Part shown: piece by piece, positions 43,528 through 53,622 of the stretch
Layout of the letters: each line of letters opens with the position of its first letter
Numbering within the stretch: the stretch's first letter is position 1
NCBI GenBank assembly: GCA_964638675.1
Contig: CAZXAU010000012.1
Location: 1-64,000 of the forward strand
Direction: 5' to 3'
Length of the DNA: 64,000 bases
Source of the DNA: SIG714 sp964638675
GTDB lineage: Bacteria; Bacillota; Clostridia; Oscillospirales; CAG-272
Notes under the pieces: generated by a model
The model's input: only the letters and a program-made list of their open reading frames with translations
Told to the model about the DNA's origin: nothing
Database searches by the model: none
Program-made: the position numbers and the translations under genes

Positions 43528-43785
43528 TTATGAATTTGTATTGTTTTCAAGTGCACTTATCCTGTTTTCAAAATCAGCTCTTGTTTGTTCGCATTCGGAT
43601 ATAAGAATTTCGATTATGGATAACAGTGATGAATTCTCATCAAGCATCGGTGCTGTCAGGGCATATTTGATGTCGAATGCCTTAAGCCCTGCAGCACTTG
43701 GCGAATCGGGAAGAGCCAGGGCAGATTTTTTTCTGATCGTCTCTTTTGTTTCGGGGGAAACCGTCGAAAATGCTTTGGTTGACAT
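43528..43785 (-). CDS. Small phage-element protein
   Basis: An 85-residue protein ending in a short heptad stretch (QTRADFENRISALENNTN). AAAGGAGG precedes the ATG, 12 nt after the tail-protein stop. No family recognised. It could be a small structural protein or chaperone for the neighbouring tail genes. Confidence 0.6.
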   Translation of the reverse strand: MSTKAFSTVSPETKETIRKKSALALPDSPSAAGLKAFDIKYALTAPMLDENSSLLSIIEILISECEQTRADFENRISALENNTNS

Positions 43786-43796
43786 TTTAACCTCCT

Positions 43797-46442
43797 TTAA
43801 TTGATTCCTGTATTATTTTTATTGATCTTATATTTCACCGTCAGGGAATTGACGGTGCAGTCATATTCGTCTTCGGAAGAAAGTCGGAATCTGATGAAAT
43901 TAAAATTACGTTCGTTTACATTCACCGAAAATGAGGATGAAAAGCCTGTTTCAAATGTTAGGTCGTTGAATGATATGTCATCGAGATCTATAGACGATAT
44001 TCCTTTTGACGCAAATGAAGTGCGATTGTTTTTTCTTGTTTCGTAACCGAATTTTATCCGACCGGTGCTGTTGCTTTCGGCATACAGTGTCATTTTCAGC
44101 AGGGTTTTGCTTTTTTCATTTGAGCCAAGATCGGTCACGGGTGTCACCCAACAGCTCTTTACAGGATCATATTGACAGAAGATTCCGGTCAGTATATCGC
44201 TTGGGAAATATGCACCGCAGAGATTGAGCGGATTTCCGTTGATGCTTTCCTTTATCATGAAGCTGTTGCCGGTTACCTTTGTCAGATACATATCCTTTCC
44301 GCAAAGGGGAATTATCAGCGGGAAATATCTTGACGGGTATACCCCTTCCGGTATGCTGTCAACATAGCTGCCGTCTTTATTCTTCAGCTTGAATACCGAT
44401 CTGCCCCTGTCTATATCGGATATATAATAGGGCGTGTCGGGGCTCAGACCTCCTATCGATACCATTCCACTTCCAACATAAACCTCTTTTCCTTCCCAAA
44501 TGCATGAAAAGCTCATGCCATCTGACACGTTCATTCCTGCGATATCAACATAGTGGAAGATATTCGAGCCGTCAACGTCACTTTCGGGATTCATACTTAC
44601 GCTTCCGTCCTGATTAGGATTGCTATCAGGCTGTACATAAACATTCACAACTTCTGCATAAATACTGCAATCATCCAACCTTACGGTATCGTTTTCTCTC
44701 AGCGGAAAGCGTTGGTTATAAACAAAGTAGCCTTTGTCTACATTCGGAGTTATATCGCCTTCGGTGATCTCATACAGCGTTTTATCTGTGAAATCATCAT
44801 CGAAAATGCAGATCTTACCTTTTTCTGTTCCGAATGCAAGCATACTTCCGATCTTTCCCCATACTCTTGCGGATATATTGGTAAAGTGCCACCATTCGTA
44901 TGAGAAGCTTCCGTTTGGCGATTCTTCAGGGATAAATTTGCTGTCAGATGGTGCGACATAACAGTCATCTCCGATCGACAGGTACAAGCTGCCGTTGTGA
45001 ACCGTCGCCACTGCATCGGTGAGTTTTTTATTGTTCCTGAACACATTTCTTATCGTGCATGACCGTTCTTTTGCATATCTCGTATCGGTATATATATTTC
45101 CCGATCTTTCCAGACCGAAGATTCCGTTTTCGGACAAAAATACATTATCTCCGCAGAAATTCAGAGCACAGTGCTGTGACAGTGCAGACTCACCGGTATT
45201 TCCTGCCTTTACAGAAAATACAGTTGTTGTAGTTTTTTCATCCTGAGAGTAGCTTTCTTCTCCCGTACGGTAGAATACACAAGCTTCATTTGCACGGTTT
45301 TTAAGGATAGCAAGAGTCCCGTCCGAAAGGGGAAGATAGCAGACAACACTTGAACTGTCGTTACCGAATGCTGTAGCATTTACATCCGGAAAATATGTGG
45401 GATCTGAGTATTCCGAATAGAAATCAATGTTTGGATATAAGGGATTTCCTGAAACAAACAGTCTGTCAGGCTTTCCTCCCGGACCGTACATGACAGCTAT
45501 ATTTGTCTGGGTAATGCGTTCGGAGGTATCCTCAAAATCAGGACAATATATCACTTCAATATTCGGAGAGTGACCCGGCGGAGTTGTCGGAACCGAAAAT
45601 GAAATTTCGCCCTTGTTCCTGTCGACCGTTCCGCAGGAGTTGGAATCGTATTCGGGATAATCAATAGCTGTTCCGTTTTTACGGGTATAGTACAGGCGAT
45701 CTTTGAAATAAGAACCGCTCTCGGCAGTATATTCCTTAATTGTCTCATAACCCTCAGATCCTTCGAGCAAGCTCATATTTATCCTGACTTTTGAGCCGTT
45801 TGCGATCCTGTCACTGTCGAGTTTCCATTTTTTGTTTGTTTCCGGACAGCCTATAAGCAAATTTCTCACATAAGGCGACAGCATATTTACATTTTCAAAA
45901 AAAGAAACATTCTCAGTTGTAACCGAACTGTTTTCTATATTTGTTGTTGTTATCGGGATGTATGTATCGCTGTTATTGTAGACCCGTCTGAGCTCATAAT
46001 CAAAGCTGTCGGAAAATTTACCATAGACGAGATAATCTCCGCAACCCACGATGTAAAGCTTGTCTTTGACATAAAAAGCCATCGATTTTGAATCGCAAAT
46101 ACGTGATCTGTCGATATTAACACCGTAATTCAGTTCCTCGGGTTTGGTTATATACTTGTCTTTGATCTGCGATATGTAGAATTTATTACCGCAATGGATC
46201 ACTATTACATCTTTGCCGTTCTGTCTGTAATTGAATATGCCGTTAATTTTTCCGTCAAGAGTTGCAAGCTCCCGATATCCGTTTCTCTTATGCATGATTT
46301 TTCCGATGCCGATGAAGTTTTCTGCCGCACTTGCACGTGAGGGAGAAATGTGTCCGTCGTCATGAGAGAGATCTATCCCCTTGAATGTATCGAGAGTATA
46401 ATTGTATCTGTCTTTCAGTTTGATCGTGCTATCGTATCCCAT
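43797..46442 (-). CDS. Tail tube/nozzle-like protein, short-tailed phage type
   Basis: An 881-residue protein rich in beta structure. It starts with GIDLSHDDGHISPSRASAAE and KRNGYRELATLDGKINGIFN, a pattern seen in podoviral tail stabilisation/nozzle proteins (P22 gp10 or T7 gp12 type), which fold as beta-propellers. Repeated short blades such as DVIVIHCGNKFYIS, KDKLYIVGCGDYLVYG and NGSLYLSIGDDCYV support that. AAAGGAGG lies 7 nt before ATG 46442; the longer frame from 46490 begins inside the fibre gene. Placement after the adaptor and fibre fits a tail tube closing the portal. Confidence 0.7.
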   Translation of the reverse strand: MGYDSTIKLKDRYNYTLDTFKGIDLSHDDGHISPSRASAAENFIGIGKIMHKRNGYRELATLDGKINGIFNYRQNGKDVIVIHCGNKFYISQIKDKYITKPEELNYGVNIDRSRICDSKSMAFYVKDKLYIVGCGDYLVYGKFSDSFDYELRRVYNNSDTYIPITTTNIENSSVTTENVSFFENVNMLSPYVRNLLIGCPETNKKWKLDSDRIANGSKVRINMSLLEGSEGYETIKEYTAESGSYFKDRLYYTRKNGTAIDYPEYDSNSCGTVDRNKGEISFSVPTTPPGHSPNIEVIYCPDFEDTSERITQTNIAVMYGPGGKPDRLFVSGNPLYPNIDFYSEYSDPTYFPDVNATAFGNDSSSVVCYLPLSDGTLAILKNRANEACVFYRTGEESYSQDEKTTTTVFSVKAGNTGESALSQHCALNFCGDNVFLSENGIFGLERSGNIYTDTRYAKERSCTIRNVFRNNKKLTDAVATVHNGSLYLSIGDDCYVAPSDSKFIPEESPNGSFSYEWWHFTNISARVWGKIGSMLAFGTEKGKICIFDDDFTDKTLYEITEGDITPNVDKGYFVYNQRFPLRENDTVRLDDCSIYAEVVNVYVQPDSNPNQDGSVSMNPESDVDGSNIFHYVDIAGMNVSDGMSFSCIWEGKEVYVGSGMVSIGGLSPDTPYYISDIDRGRSVFKLKNKDGSYVDSIPEGVYPSRYFPLIIPLCGKDMYLTKVTGNSFMIKESINGNPLNLCGAYFPSDILTGIFCQYDPVKSCWVTPVTDLGSNEKSKTLLKMTLYAESNSTGRIKFGYETRKNNRTSFASKGISSIDLDDISFNDLTFETGFSSSFSVNVNERNFNFIRFRLSSEDEYDCTVNSLTVKYKINKNNTGIN

Positions 46443-46455
46443 TGTTTGCCTCCTT

Positions 46456-49400
46456 TCATTCGCTTTCCACCTCGATATAAGTATAGACATTGGGATCAGG
46501 CATTCTCAGTGTCGATTTATATGTATTCAGTATTGAATGGTCTTCGCTGTAGGGAACTGCAAAGACACAGTCTGTGCGGCGGTTGTCGAGACAAACATCG
46601 TAATCAATATAGGGGGGGACTTTTCCTTTGAATTCAACCCTTTTTAATTTTGAGGTACCGAAGAATACATATGTACTGAGCTTTTCTATTCCGCTTCCTA
46701 ATACAACCGATTCAATACCGATATTCTTAAAGGTTGTCACAAGTTTTCCGGTAACGCTGTCGGGTATTGTGCAATCGATAAGGTTACAATCGATGAAGGC
46801 TGAATCAAGAAGCGTTTTTACACTGTCCGGTATTCTGACATGCTTTATCGTATATATATATCCGAAAACCAAGCTGCCAATTTGAATAACCGGCAAACCG
46901 TTATGAGTTGATGGTATATTGATCGTTTCGCATACTCCTCCCGAAAGACCATTGCCGTGTGCAACGCTCCCGTCTCCTATCATGTATGATACGACCGTTC
47001 CGTCAAAACCTTCCTGATTTTCACGTTTTCCCGATATATCAAGTCCTGTATAGACAAGATATTGACAGGGTTCATATGCCGAGACCTCAATTTTGATATT
47101 ATCACTGACATTCGGTATATATATCTTTCCGATTTCTTCATTTGTATATGTGTCATAGGTTATCTGCTCTTTACCCATTTTTATGAGGTAGTTGGTTATC
47201 ATTTTACCTTCTTGAGGGATGATATTTGCAGAAAATGAGCCGGAGTATTCAATATATTCGGGTAGGTTATCGATTGAACACCCTACGCCTATGAAAGTCA
47301 CGCTCGGATTGATATGTTCGTAAACCACCGTGATCTCGGGGTAACGCTCCGATATTTCGTCAAGCTCCAAGAGTGATACTGAGGGAAGGTGTATTATTCC
47401 CTTAACGGTTGCCGAATACATCCGATCGAGTGCCGTCCGAAGGCTATACAGCTCGCTTTCATGCTCAAGGCAGAAATCAAAATTGACCCATCTTACAACC
47501 GACCCATCGGGCATGCTTTTGATGATATACGGAACATCAATTGTATTTCCCGGAATATTCTCAATGTTTATTGCTGTGAGATTTTCGACACCGTAAAGAG
47601 TGCATTCGGTAAGATATGGCTGATTTCTTATTGTCAGAGACGTGATACTTGCCGGCAGATTCAGCTTTTTGAGAATTCCGCCGTTTGGGAGAGCAAGCGA
47701 CGTAATTCTTGTATTGTCAAAATAGGCATTTTCTATATTTGTACATCCCGACAGATCGACAGGTCTGCGAAGATTCAGACAGTTGCGTGCATCGATCGTC
47801 TGAAGCATTCTGAGATTTCCGATTGTCAGATCGGTGAGATTGGGATTTGAGTAATCCTGAGAAGGGTCGCCTACCTTGAGAGTGCGTAGATTTCTTGCCA
47901 TATGGCAGTCGAGCAGACCCACCTTTAAGCCTGACAGATCACCGATATCCTTCAGCTGAGATGCCGAATATATGATTATTTCGGTATCATTTACATTTGA
48001 GAGCGGATTTTGCAGAGTATATGAATTATCTTTAAAGCCTCTCGTGCTGACAGTATACGAACCGTACTTGACACATGGGTAAATGTCGGCGTACGGTGTT
48101 ACGGTGATGTCGGCTTTTGCATAACCTCGCATCTGTATATAATCGGAGAGAGCGTCACCCGCATGGTATTTGCTGTCGATATAGCGGAAACGGTTATACA
48201 GCCACCATTTTCTCTGCTGTTCCTTTGAGCCCTGAAGCATAGGAAGATATGTAGCATCATTGTTCAGGATCAGCGGAAGAATACATTTTGAATATGAGTC
48301 CTCATTGAATATTGCTGCACTCCATTTTTCCTGATGCTCTTCAAAACGCTTCTCTGTTTCATCATAACTGATGATCGATGAGGTCCTGAGCGACTTATAC
48401 ATTTCCGCAATTTCATCGCTGAATGCATCACGGAGATTGCACCAGAAAACCGAATCCTGACCGTTATATACATCGGCACCCGAAAAAGTATCTCTGTCTT
48501 CGAGAGAATAACCGAATACAAGAGAACCTTCATTGTTTATTCCGATGGCGGTATCCATATCATACGGTATCCAGAACCATCTGTTACCCCCGTCGCCTTC
48601 CACGCGGCTTTTATAGTATGTTGGGAATGCATTTTTTGCCCTTGAGTCAACGAGCAGAAAAAGCTCGGTGAAAAGGTAATAGTAGATAGATGAGTCAATG
48701 CTGAAATGATCGGATAACTCATTTTTGAATTTAGCGAGACGGTATTCGGGAGTGTCGTGTGTATAAGTGACACCGCCGTATGTCACGGATTTTGAGAGTT
48801 TAATTCCGGTTGCCGCTTCACGGTTGGTTGAGACTACCCATGAAACCATCTCGTGAAGCTTTGTTTTATCGCTGTTACCGTCGGGGTATCTTCCCTCAAA
48901 ATCCTTGAGCCAGCTGTCTCCTTCAAAATTATCCGATTTGAAAAGAACCCTGTCAGAGGTGTTGTTAAGTATTTCCCAGCTTTCATCTCCCTGTTCAAAT
49001 CCGAACAGCTCCTCACTTCCTTTATCGTTGTTGAAATTCATTTTTGCGTAGAAGCTGCTTTCGTTTCCGTCATTGTGAAAAGCCACTATCGGAAATCCGT
49101 CGATCCCGACACGCACACGGCTGTCTGCCTTTTGCGGTGGCACTTTGAAGGGCTGTGCGTCGTTATACAGCCTTACAAGCTCAACGTTGTTCGCTCCCTC
49201 TGAAGATGCAACATCTGCCTTGAAGGTGAAGGCATCGACCGGGATCGAACCGTCACGGATAGAATACATGTTGCTTGTGCTGTCATCACTTGTAAATCCG
49301 TTTTTGAATTTTATCTTGAAGTTTTTACGGAAGTAGAACTGAGAGGATGTACCCTGAACATTTATTTCCGTACCCTTCGATCTAAATGATCTGCTTTTGC

Positions 49401-51885
49401 TGAACGGATCGGTGAATTCAATGTCAGCACTTTTCTTGTCGCCTTTGTATTCGGGAAGCTTTGGCGTATCTATTATCATATATGGGAGCTTATCAGGCAG
49501 TTTTGAAATATCGAGTAAACCGTAATCGTCATAATTGTCATTGTGTGAAAACACTCTTTTGCGTTCGCTTCCGTTTTGAATGTCGGCTATATAATTGTTC
49601 AGCATCTGCCGTCTTGTGAGATCGTTGTCATATACCCTGATGCAGTATATATCTGTCGTCGCACTGTTTGAACCAATGGTTATTCCGACAGGTGACAGCT
49701 GACGGAAATCGTCCGCACCGTCACCGACAGGATACCTTTGTGCCGAGCAAATGACGCCGTTCATGTACATGAGTATAAGATGGGTTCCTGATTGCTTTTC
49801 GATTACAAACGATACACGGATATGTTCTTCTTCCTTGAATCGTGATTGTATATTGCATTGCTGTGAATAGAGCGAAGCAAGTGATGGTGTGATAACTATC
49901 CCACGTCCGTTTGCATAACAGGAAATTATCTCAGTTTCATAATCGGACACCTCGCTTGTTGAAAATTCAAATTCTATTGTTTTGCCGCTCTGCTTGAAAT
50001 CGCTTCCGAAGAGCATATACGGAATGAAAACCCTTGCATTTCCGGTCAGACGGATAAAACTGTTCCCAAGCATGTCATTATGCCAACCGTCAGATACAAA
50101 ATTGAAGTTATTGAGCTCGGCAGTGATCTGGTTGCTCTGATCTGCCCATACATCTCTTGCACTTTCCGAATTGCTTCTTCCTGCCGCTGTTAGAAAGAGA
50201 GACAGATCGGCGCTGACCGCTACGGAGCTTATACTTGTCGGACTGATACTGACATTGAATGATCTGTAGCTGTTGCCCGAAGATATCTCAAGCGTGTATT
50301 CGCCGGTATCCTCGGGAATGAACACCCAGGATTGTTCTTCCCGGTCTACATTAAGTGTCTGCAGAGCATCTCCGTTTACAGACAATGTGACAGGCGAATT
50401 GAGCTGACCGGGCGTATATACCCTGTATGGGATAACGAATGATATATATTGCTCCTGGATGAGCTGTCTGAAATCGCTTGCGATTATCGGGGCTGTGTTA
50501 CCCTCAACCGATATTGAAAGATCATAATAGAGCTCATTAGATCTTACCGTTTCGCCGTCAATCTCGCATGTAAAATATACAAGGAGCGAATGGTTGCCGT
50601 GTGACAGCCCTGTGATCGGGTGAGTGATCTGTTCGCCCGAAAATGATACATCGGTGGTTTCGACCCTGTCGTCAATAACAAAATATACTTTTTTCATTCC
50701 CTTGAAGGTCGGAATGAATGTATAATTCAAAGACGGACCTATATAGGTCTGTTTTCCGTCAAAACTTGATTCAAGCTTTACCTGAACGAGCGTGACTGAG
50801 TAGATAAGGAAGTCGGAAGAGCCGTATATATCACTCAGCGTGACCTTGACGGAATTGCTTCCCGATTTCAGATACTGCGACACCTCAAATTCGACAACAC
50901 CTTGATGAACATTTTTGATAAGGACATCCTCGGAATTTATATTCAGCACCATAGTTCCCGGTCCTGTCTCGCTCTTACTTTTGACAGACGACCAGTTGAA
51001 TGAAAAAGAGACGGGACTGCCTGTCGGTGCTGTTATACTGCTTTTTCCTTCATATTTAAGTGTAAAATGCGATGAAGAATTTCCGCCGCTTCCAAACTGT
51101 CCGACGCCGAGATCAAACGGTCCTGCAATTTTCAGTCCGCCCGATGTGAGATACCACATGTTTTCATTCTCGTCATAAAACATGTTGTCTGCCTTTGAAT
51201 CCAGCTGTTTTTGAATTTCGCTCTGCATTTTATTTGCTTCATCATTTGATATTCCGTTTTGCTCACTGATCGGCGTTCCTGAGCTGTCATATTTAGTCAT
51301 GGTATATTCTGTCCGACCGATATCCTGCACATAAATGCTGTCGATCGCTGTCGGAAGGGAATTGTTTTTTGCTTCGATTGACGATATGGCATCGTAATAC
51401 CTGTTCATTGACAGTGAAGCTATCGAAGATTCATCGTAGAGTGTGATATCTCCTACAACAAAATATGGTATAAGCGAGAGTATACCCTCTGGAAGATCGG
51501 GGATATAGCTGTCATCATAGCTTCCGAATCTCTCAAGCTCGGGGGCATATATCAGGATGTAGGACAGTGTAGAAGAATTCATACTCATCGCTATTCTGCC
51601 GTCACCGTCATATGAATAGTCGCATTTGTATCTGCTGTCACGGCAGTTCATATATACCGCTTCTACAGAAAACATTCCTTCGATTTTTACAAATGCGAGC
51701 TGATTGTCAATTTTGCATTCGCTGAGTCCTATGTATCTGCTTTTTGTGCCTGCAAGCTTTCTCGCTTCAATATCGGAAATACAACGGTCTATGCTTCCCG
51801 CAATTGCCTGACCTACCGAAGCATCGGGCATGTCACTGATCCCGGATATCAGCTTTATCTGCTCTTTTATCTCTTTGAGTGTCAT
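46456..51885 (-). CDS. Giant tail fibre with adaptor-like N-terminus and CotH-like kinase domain
   Basis: An 1,809-residue protein. Residues 1-175 match the adjacent adaptor (SLIPYF...LYDE.S.AS...NRY near 137-163). DNMFYDENENMWYLTSGGLK (about 245-270) resembles the virion-anchor repeat of gut-phage fibres. Beta-sandwich domains (about 290-570) and a LamG-like domain (about 590-755) follow. A CotH-like kinase domain covers about 790-1230: QGTSSQFYFRKNFKIKF (844-860), VDSRAKN with Asp1080 and Asn1085, and WIPYDMDTAIG with the Asp-Met-Asp at 1109-1111. Leucine-rich segments lie near 1345-1440, and a BspA-type LRR_5 block near 1655-1760. AGAAGG precedes ATG 51885; the 20-residue extension overlaps the adaptor. 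It likely binds host surface glycan or protein. Confidence 0.8.
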   Translation of the reverse strand: MTLKEIKEQIKLISGISDMPDASVGQAIAGSIDRCISDIEARKLAGTKSRYIGLSECKIDNQLAFVKIEGMFSVEAVYMNCRDSRYKCDYSYDGDGRIAMSMNSSTLSYILIYAPELERFGSYDDSYIPDLPEGILSLIPYFVVGDITLYDESSIASLSMNRYYDAISSIEAKNNSLPTAIDSIYVQDIGRTEYTMTKYDSSGTPISEQNGISNDEANKMQSEIQKQLDSKADNMFYDENENMWYLTSGGLKIAGPFDLGVGQFGSGGNSSSHFTLKYEGKSSITAPTGSPVSFSFNWSSVKSKSETGPGTMVLNINSEDVLIKNVHQGVVEFEVSQYLKSGSNSVKVTLSDIYGSSDFLIYSVTLVQVKLESSFDGKQTYIGPSLNYTFIPTFKGMKKVYFVIDDRVETTDVSFSGEQITHPITGLSHGNHSLLVYFTCEIDGETVRSNELYYDLSISVEGNTAPIIASDFRQLIQEQYISFVIPYRVYTPGQLNSPVTLSVNGDALQTLNVDREEQSWVFIPEDTGEYTLEISSGNSYRSFNVSISPTSISSVAVSADLSLFLTAAGRSNSESARDVWADQSNQITAELNNFNFVSDGWHNDMLGNSFIRLTGNARVFIPYMLFGSDFKQSGKTIEFEFSTSEVSDYETEIISCYANGRGIVITPSLASLYSQQCNIQSRFKEEEHIRVSFVIEKQSGTHLILMYMNGVICSAQRYPVGDGADDFRQLSPVGITIGSNSATTDIYCIRVYDNDLTRRQMLNNYIADIQNGSERKRVFSHNDNYDDYGLLDISKLPDKLPYMIIDTPKLPEYKGDKKSADIEFTDPFSKSRSFRSKGTEINVQGTSSQFYFRKNFKIKFKNGFTSDDSTSNMYSIRDGSIPVDAFTFKADVASSEGANNVELVRLYNDAQPFKVPPQKADSRVRVGIDGFPIVAFHNDGNESSFYAKMNFNNDKGSEELFGFEQGDESWEILNNTSDRVLFKSDNFEGDSWLKDFEGRYPDGNSDKTKLHEMVSWVVSTNREAATGIKLSKSVTYGGVTYTHDTPEYRLAKFKNELSDHFSIDSSIYYYLFTELFLLVDSRAKNAFPTYYKSRVEGDGGNRWFWIPYDMDTAIGINNEGSLVFGYSLEDRDTFSGADVYNGQDSVFWCNLRDAFSDEIAEMYKSLRTSSIISYDETEKRFEEHQEKWSAAIFNEDSYSKCILPLILNNDATYLPMLQGSKEQQRKWWLYNRFRYIDSKYHAGDALSDYIQMRGYAKADITVTPYADIYPCVKYGSYTVSTRGFKDNSYTLQNPLSNVNDTEIIIYSASQLKDIGDLSGLKVGLLDCHMARNLRTLKVGDPSQDYSNPNLTDLTIGNLRMLQTIDARNCLNLRRPVDLSGCTNIENAYFDNTRITSLALPNGGILKKLNLPASITSLTIRNQPYLTECTLYGVENLTAINIENIPGNTIDVPYIIKSMPDGSVVRWVNFDFCLEHESELYSLRTALDRMYSATVKGIIHLPSVSLLELDEISERYPEITVVYEHINPSVTFIGVGCSIDNLPEYIEYSGSFSANIIPQEGKMITNYLIKMGKEQITYDTYTNEEIGKIYIPNVSDNIKIEVSAYEPCQYLVYTGLDISGKRENQEGFDGTVVSYMIGDGSVAHGNGLSGGVCETINIPSTHNGLPVIQIGSLVFGYIYTIKHVRIPDSVKTLLDSAFIDCNLIDCTIPDSVTGKLVTTFKNIGIESVVLGSGIEKLSTYVFFGTSKLKRVEFKGKVPPYIDYDVCLDNRRTDCVFAVPYSEDHSILNTYKSTLRMPDPNVYTYIEVESE

Positions 51886-51898
51886 TACCAACCTTCTT

Positions 51899-52486
51899 TC
51901 ATATACAGGAAAACTTCTTTGAAACGCTTGTGAATCTTCCTTCATTGGGGGTCAAACGTGAGATCATGAGCTCATATCGGTTTTTGAGATAGCTTGCGAG
52001 AGACGGCTCATCGTACAGTAATAATTCTCCTGCTGTAAAATAGGGAATCAGTGAGCAGATACTGTCGGGAAGAGGAAGAACACTGTCGGCAGAGGTTCCC
52101 GTGTCGGGCACTGTAAGCTTCGGATAATAAGATATGCGTATATCGCCGCCGTTTTTGTCACAGATGATCGTATGCGAATCTTCAAAGTAATAATCGACCT
52201 TATTTCCGTAATCGCTCTCGCTTGCCGATGTGATTTCGGCAATTCCAGAGTTTTTTCCGATATTATCGGTATTAAAAGACATTTTGCTTCCGATTTTAGT
52301 GCACTGAGACTCCTTTACCGTCACACAGGAAAGCGGAATGATATTCCTCATCTCAATATCAGCAAATGCACGTGAGATGCTTCCGTTCAACATGGATAAG
52401 TAATCCGAAAAGCAGGGATCGCTTTTATTCGATGCATCAACGCCTGCAAGACGTAACGATTCATCAATTAACTGTCCGTATGTCAT
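51899..52486 (-). CDS. Head-tail adaptor (connector) protein
   Basis: A 195-residue protein following the coat gene. SISRAFADIEMRN and LPDSICSLIPYFTAGELLLY, then a helix, fit the helical gp4/gp6-like connectors that sit under the portal of tailed phages. GAAAGGAG is 6 nt before the ATG. The same sequence pattern occurs at the start of the neighbouring fibre, so the two are paralogous. Assignment rests on position and pattern, not on a database match. Confidence 0.68.
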   Translation of the reverse strand: MTYGQLIDESLRLAGVDASNKSDPCFSDYLSMLNGSISRAFADIEMRNIIPLSCVTVKESQCTKIGSKMSFNTDNIGKNSGIAEITSASESDYGNKVDYYFEDSHTIICDKNGGDIRISYYPKLTVPDTGTSADSVLPLPDSICSLIPYFTAGELLLYDEPSLASYLKNRYELMISRLTPNEGRFTSVSKKFSCI

Positions 52487-52673
52487 CTTTTTTCTCCTTT
52501 CTTGATCCGTTTTTCAGTCGATTGAAAGTATCGGATCAGAAAATATTTTATGATAATGGGTAATGGGGAGAGGGGATTTTTTACTATGAAAATATTTTTT
52601 CACAAAATTGGAGTTTGTTCCTCATATCGGTCAATAAAAAATTTTCTCCCCCTTTGACTCCATTTTTCGTGAA

Positions 52674-52710
52674 GCCGCAGAAATGTCTTTTGAAAATGAC
52701 ATTCTGCGGC
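52674..52710. repeat. Strong hairpin after coat gene
   Basis: GCCGCAGAAATGTC pairs with GACATTCTGCGGC with one bulged A. It sits 20 nt after the coat-protein stop and has no T-run on either strand. It is likely an mRNA stabilising or processing element that raises coat-protein output relative to the distal genes. Confidence 0.6.
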
Positions 52711-52729
52711 ATTTGGTGTCTGCGTTTAA

Positions 52730-53593
52730 TTATGAATACTTTACATTGATATTTATTATTTCTTTAGGTCTGACAACCTTTGCGTCATACAGGACAAATC
52801 CCTTGACAGCGTCTGCGAATTTCTTTTCGGGACGGTATGCTTCGGTATGAACGAGAGGGTTCGCAAATGCAACAGCACGCTGTGTTCTGATCATGATATT
52901 GTCGATCGCACCGCTGCTTGTTGTGTGGACGTTGTTTGACATTTTGACAATGACATTTCCGTACATCCCCACTCTCCCGTTTTTAAGTATTTCGCTGTTG
53001 CCGGTATCTTTTGCTGTGTATTCACGGCGGAAGATCGTATAGAATCTCGGAGACACAGTTACAACAATAGTCGATTTCGGGTTGACATCATTCTCATAAA
53101 GTTTCTGTATCGCCTCGTCAAGAACATAAAGAACATTCTTTTCGCCCTCACCGGCGCTTCCGCTCACGACCTTGGGTACGGTGGTATAAAGCTTGGTGAC
53201 AGAACTGTCGACTGCGAAAGATGCGACATATTTATCCATTTCATTTGCAAGACCCTCACTTGTTTCGGCGTTGAGGGCATCGAGAATTCCACCCTGTGCC
53301 TGTGCCTTATCGATATCTCCTATCATATAGTTGAAATACTTTATCTGATTTATCTGCATGAGGATCGAGGTGTCTTCAATCTCCTCGGGACCTGTGATAT
53401 CGCCAGATGATGATGCTATGGCGAGCGAGCGTATGGTCGGCTTTCCGACACCGAGAATTCTTACGCTTTCTCCTTTGTTTTTGACATCGCCCTCATATTT
53501 TCTGTTGCAGTCCTCGGTGAATACGCAAAGACGCTCATTTTCACGGATGATTCCAGCACTCCATACTGTGGGTTTAAAATTTGTGTATGCCAT
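52730..53593 (-). CDS. Major capsid (coat) protein
   Basis: A 287-residue protein of the P22 coat-like/HK97-fold type. It starts TNFKPTVWSAGIIRENERL and CNRKYEGDVKNKGESVRI, the pattern of these coat proteins, and has YTIFRREYTAKDTGNSEILK and VHTEAYRPEKKFADAVKGFV toward the end. AAGGAGGA precedes the ATG, the strongest ribosome site of the operon. It is preceded by the scaffold and followed by a strong hairpin. Confidence 0.82.
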   Translation of the reverse strand: MAYTNFKPTVWSAGIIRENERLCVFTEDCNRKYEGDVKNKGESVRILGVGKPTIRSLAIASSSGDITGPEEIEDTSILMQINQIKYFNYMIGDIDKAQAQGGILDALNAETSEGLANEMDKYVASFAVDSSVTKLYTTVPKVVSGSAGEGEKNVLYVLDEAIQKLYENDVNPKSTIVVTVSPRFYTIFRREYTAKDTGNSEILKNGRVGMYGNVIVKMSNNVHTTSSGAIDNIMIRTQRAVAFANPLVHTEAYRPEKKFADAVKGFVLYDAKVVRPKEIININVKYS

Positions 53594-53622
53594 ATTTCCT
53601 CCTTAAAATATCTGTACTTAAT

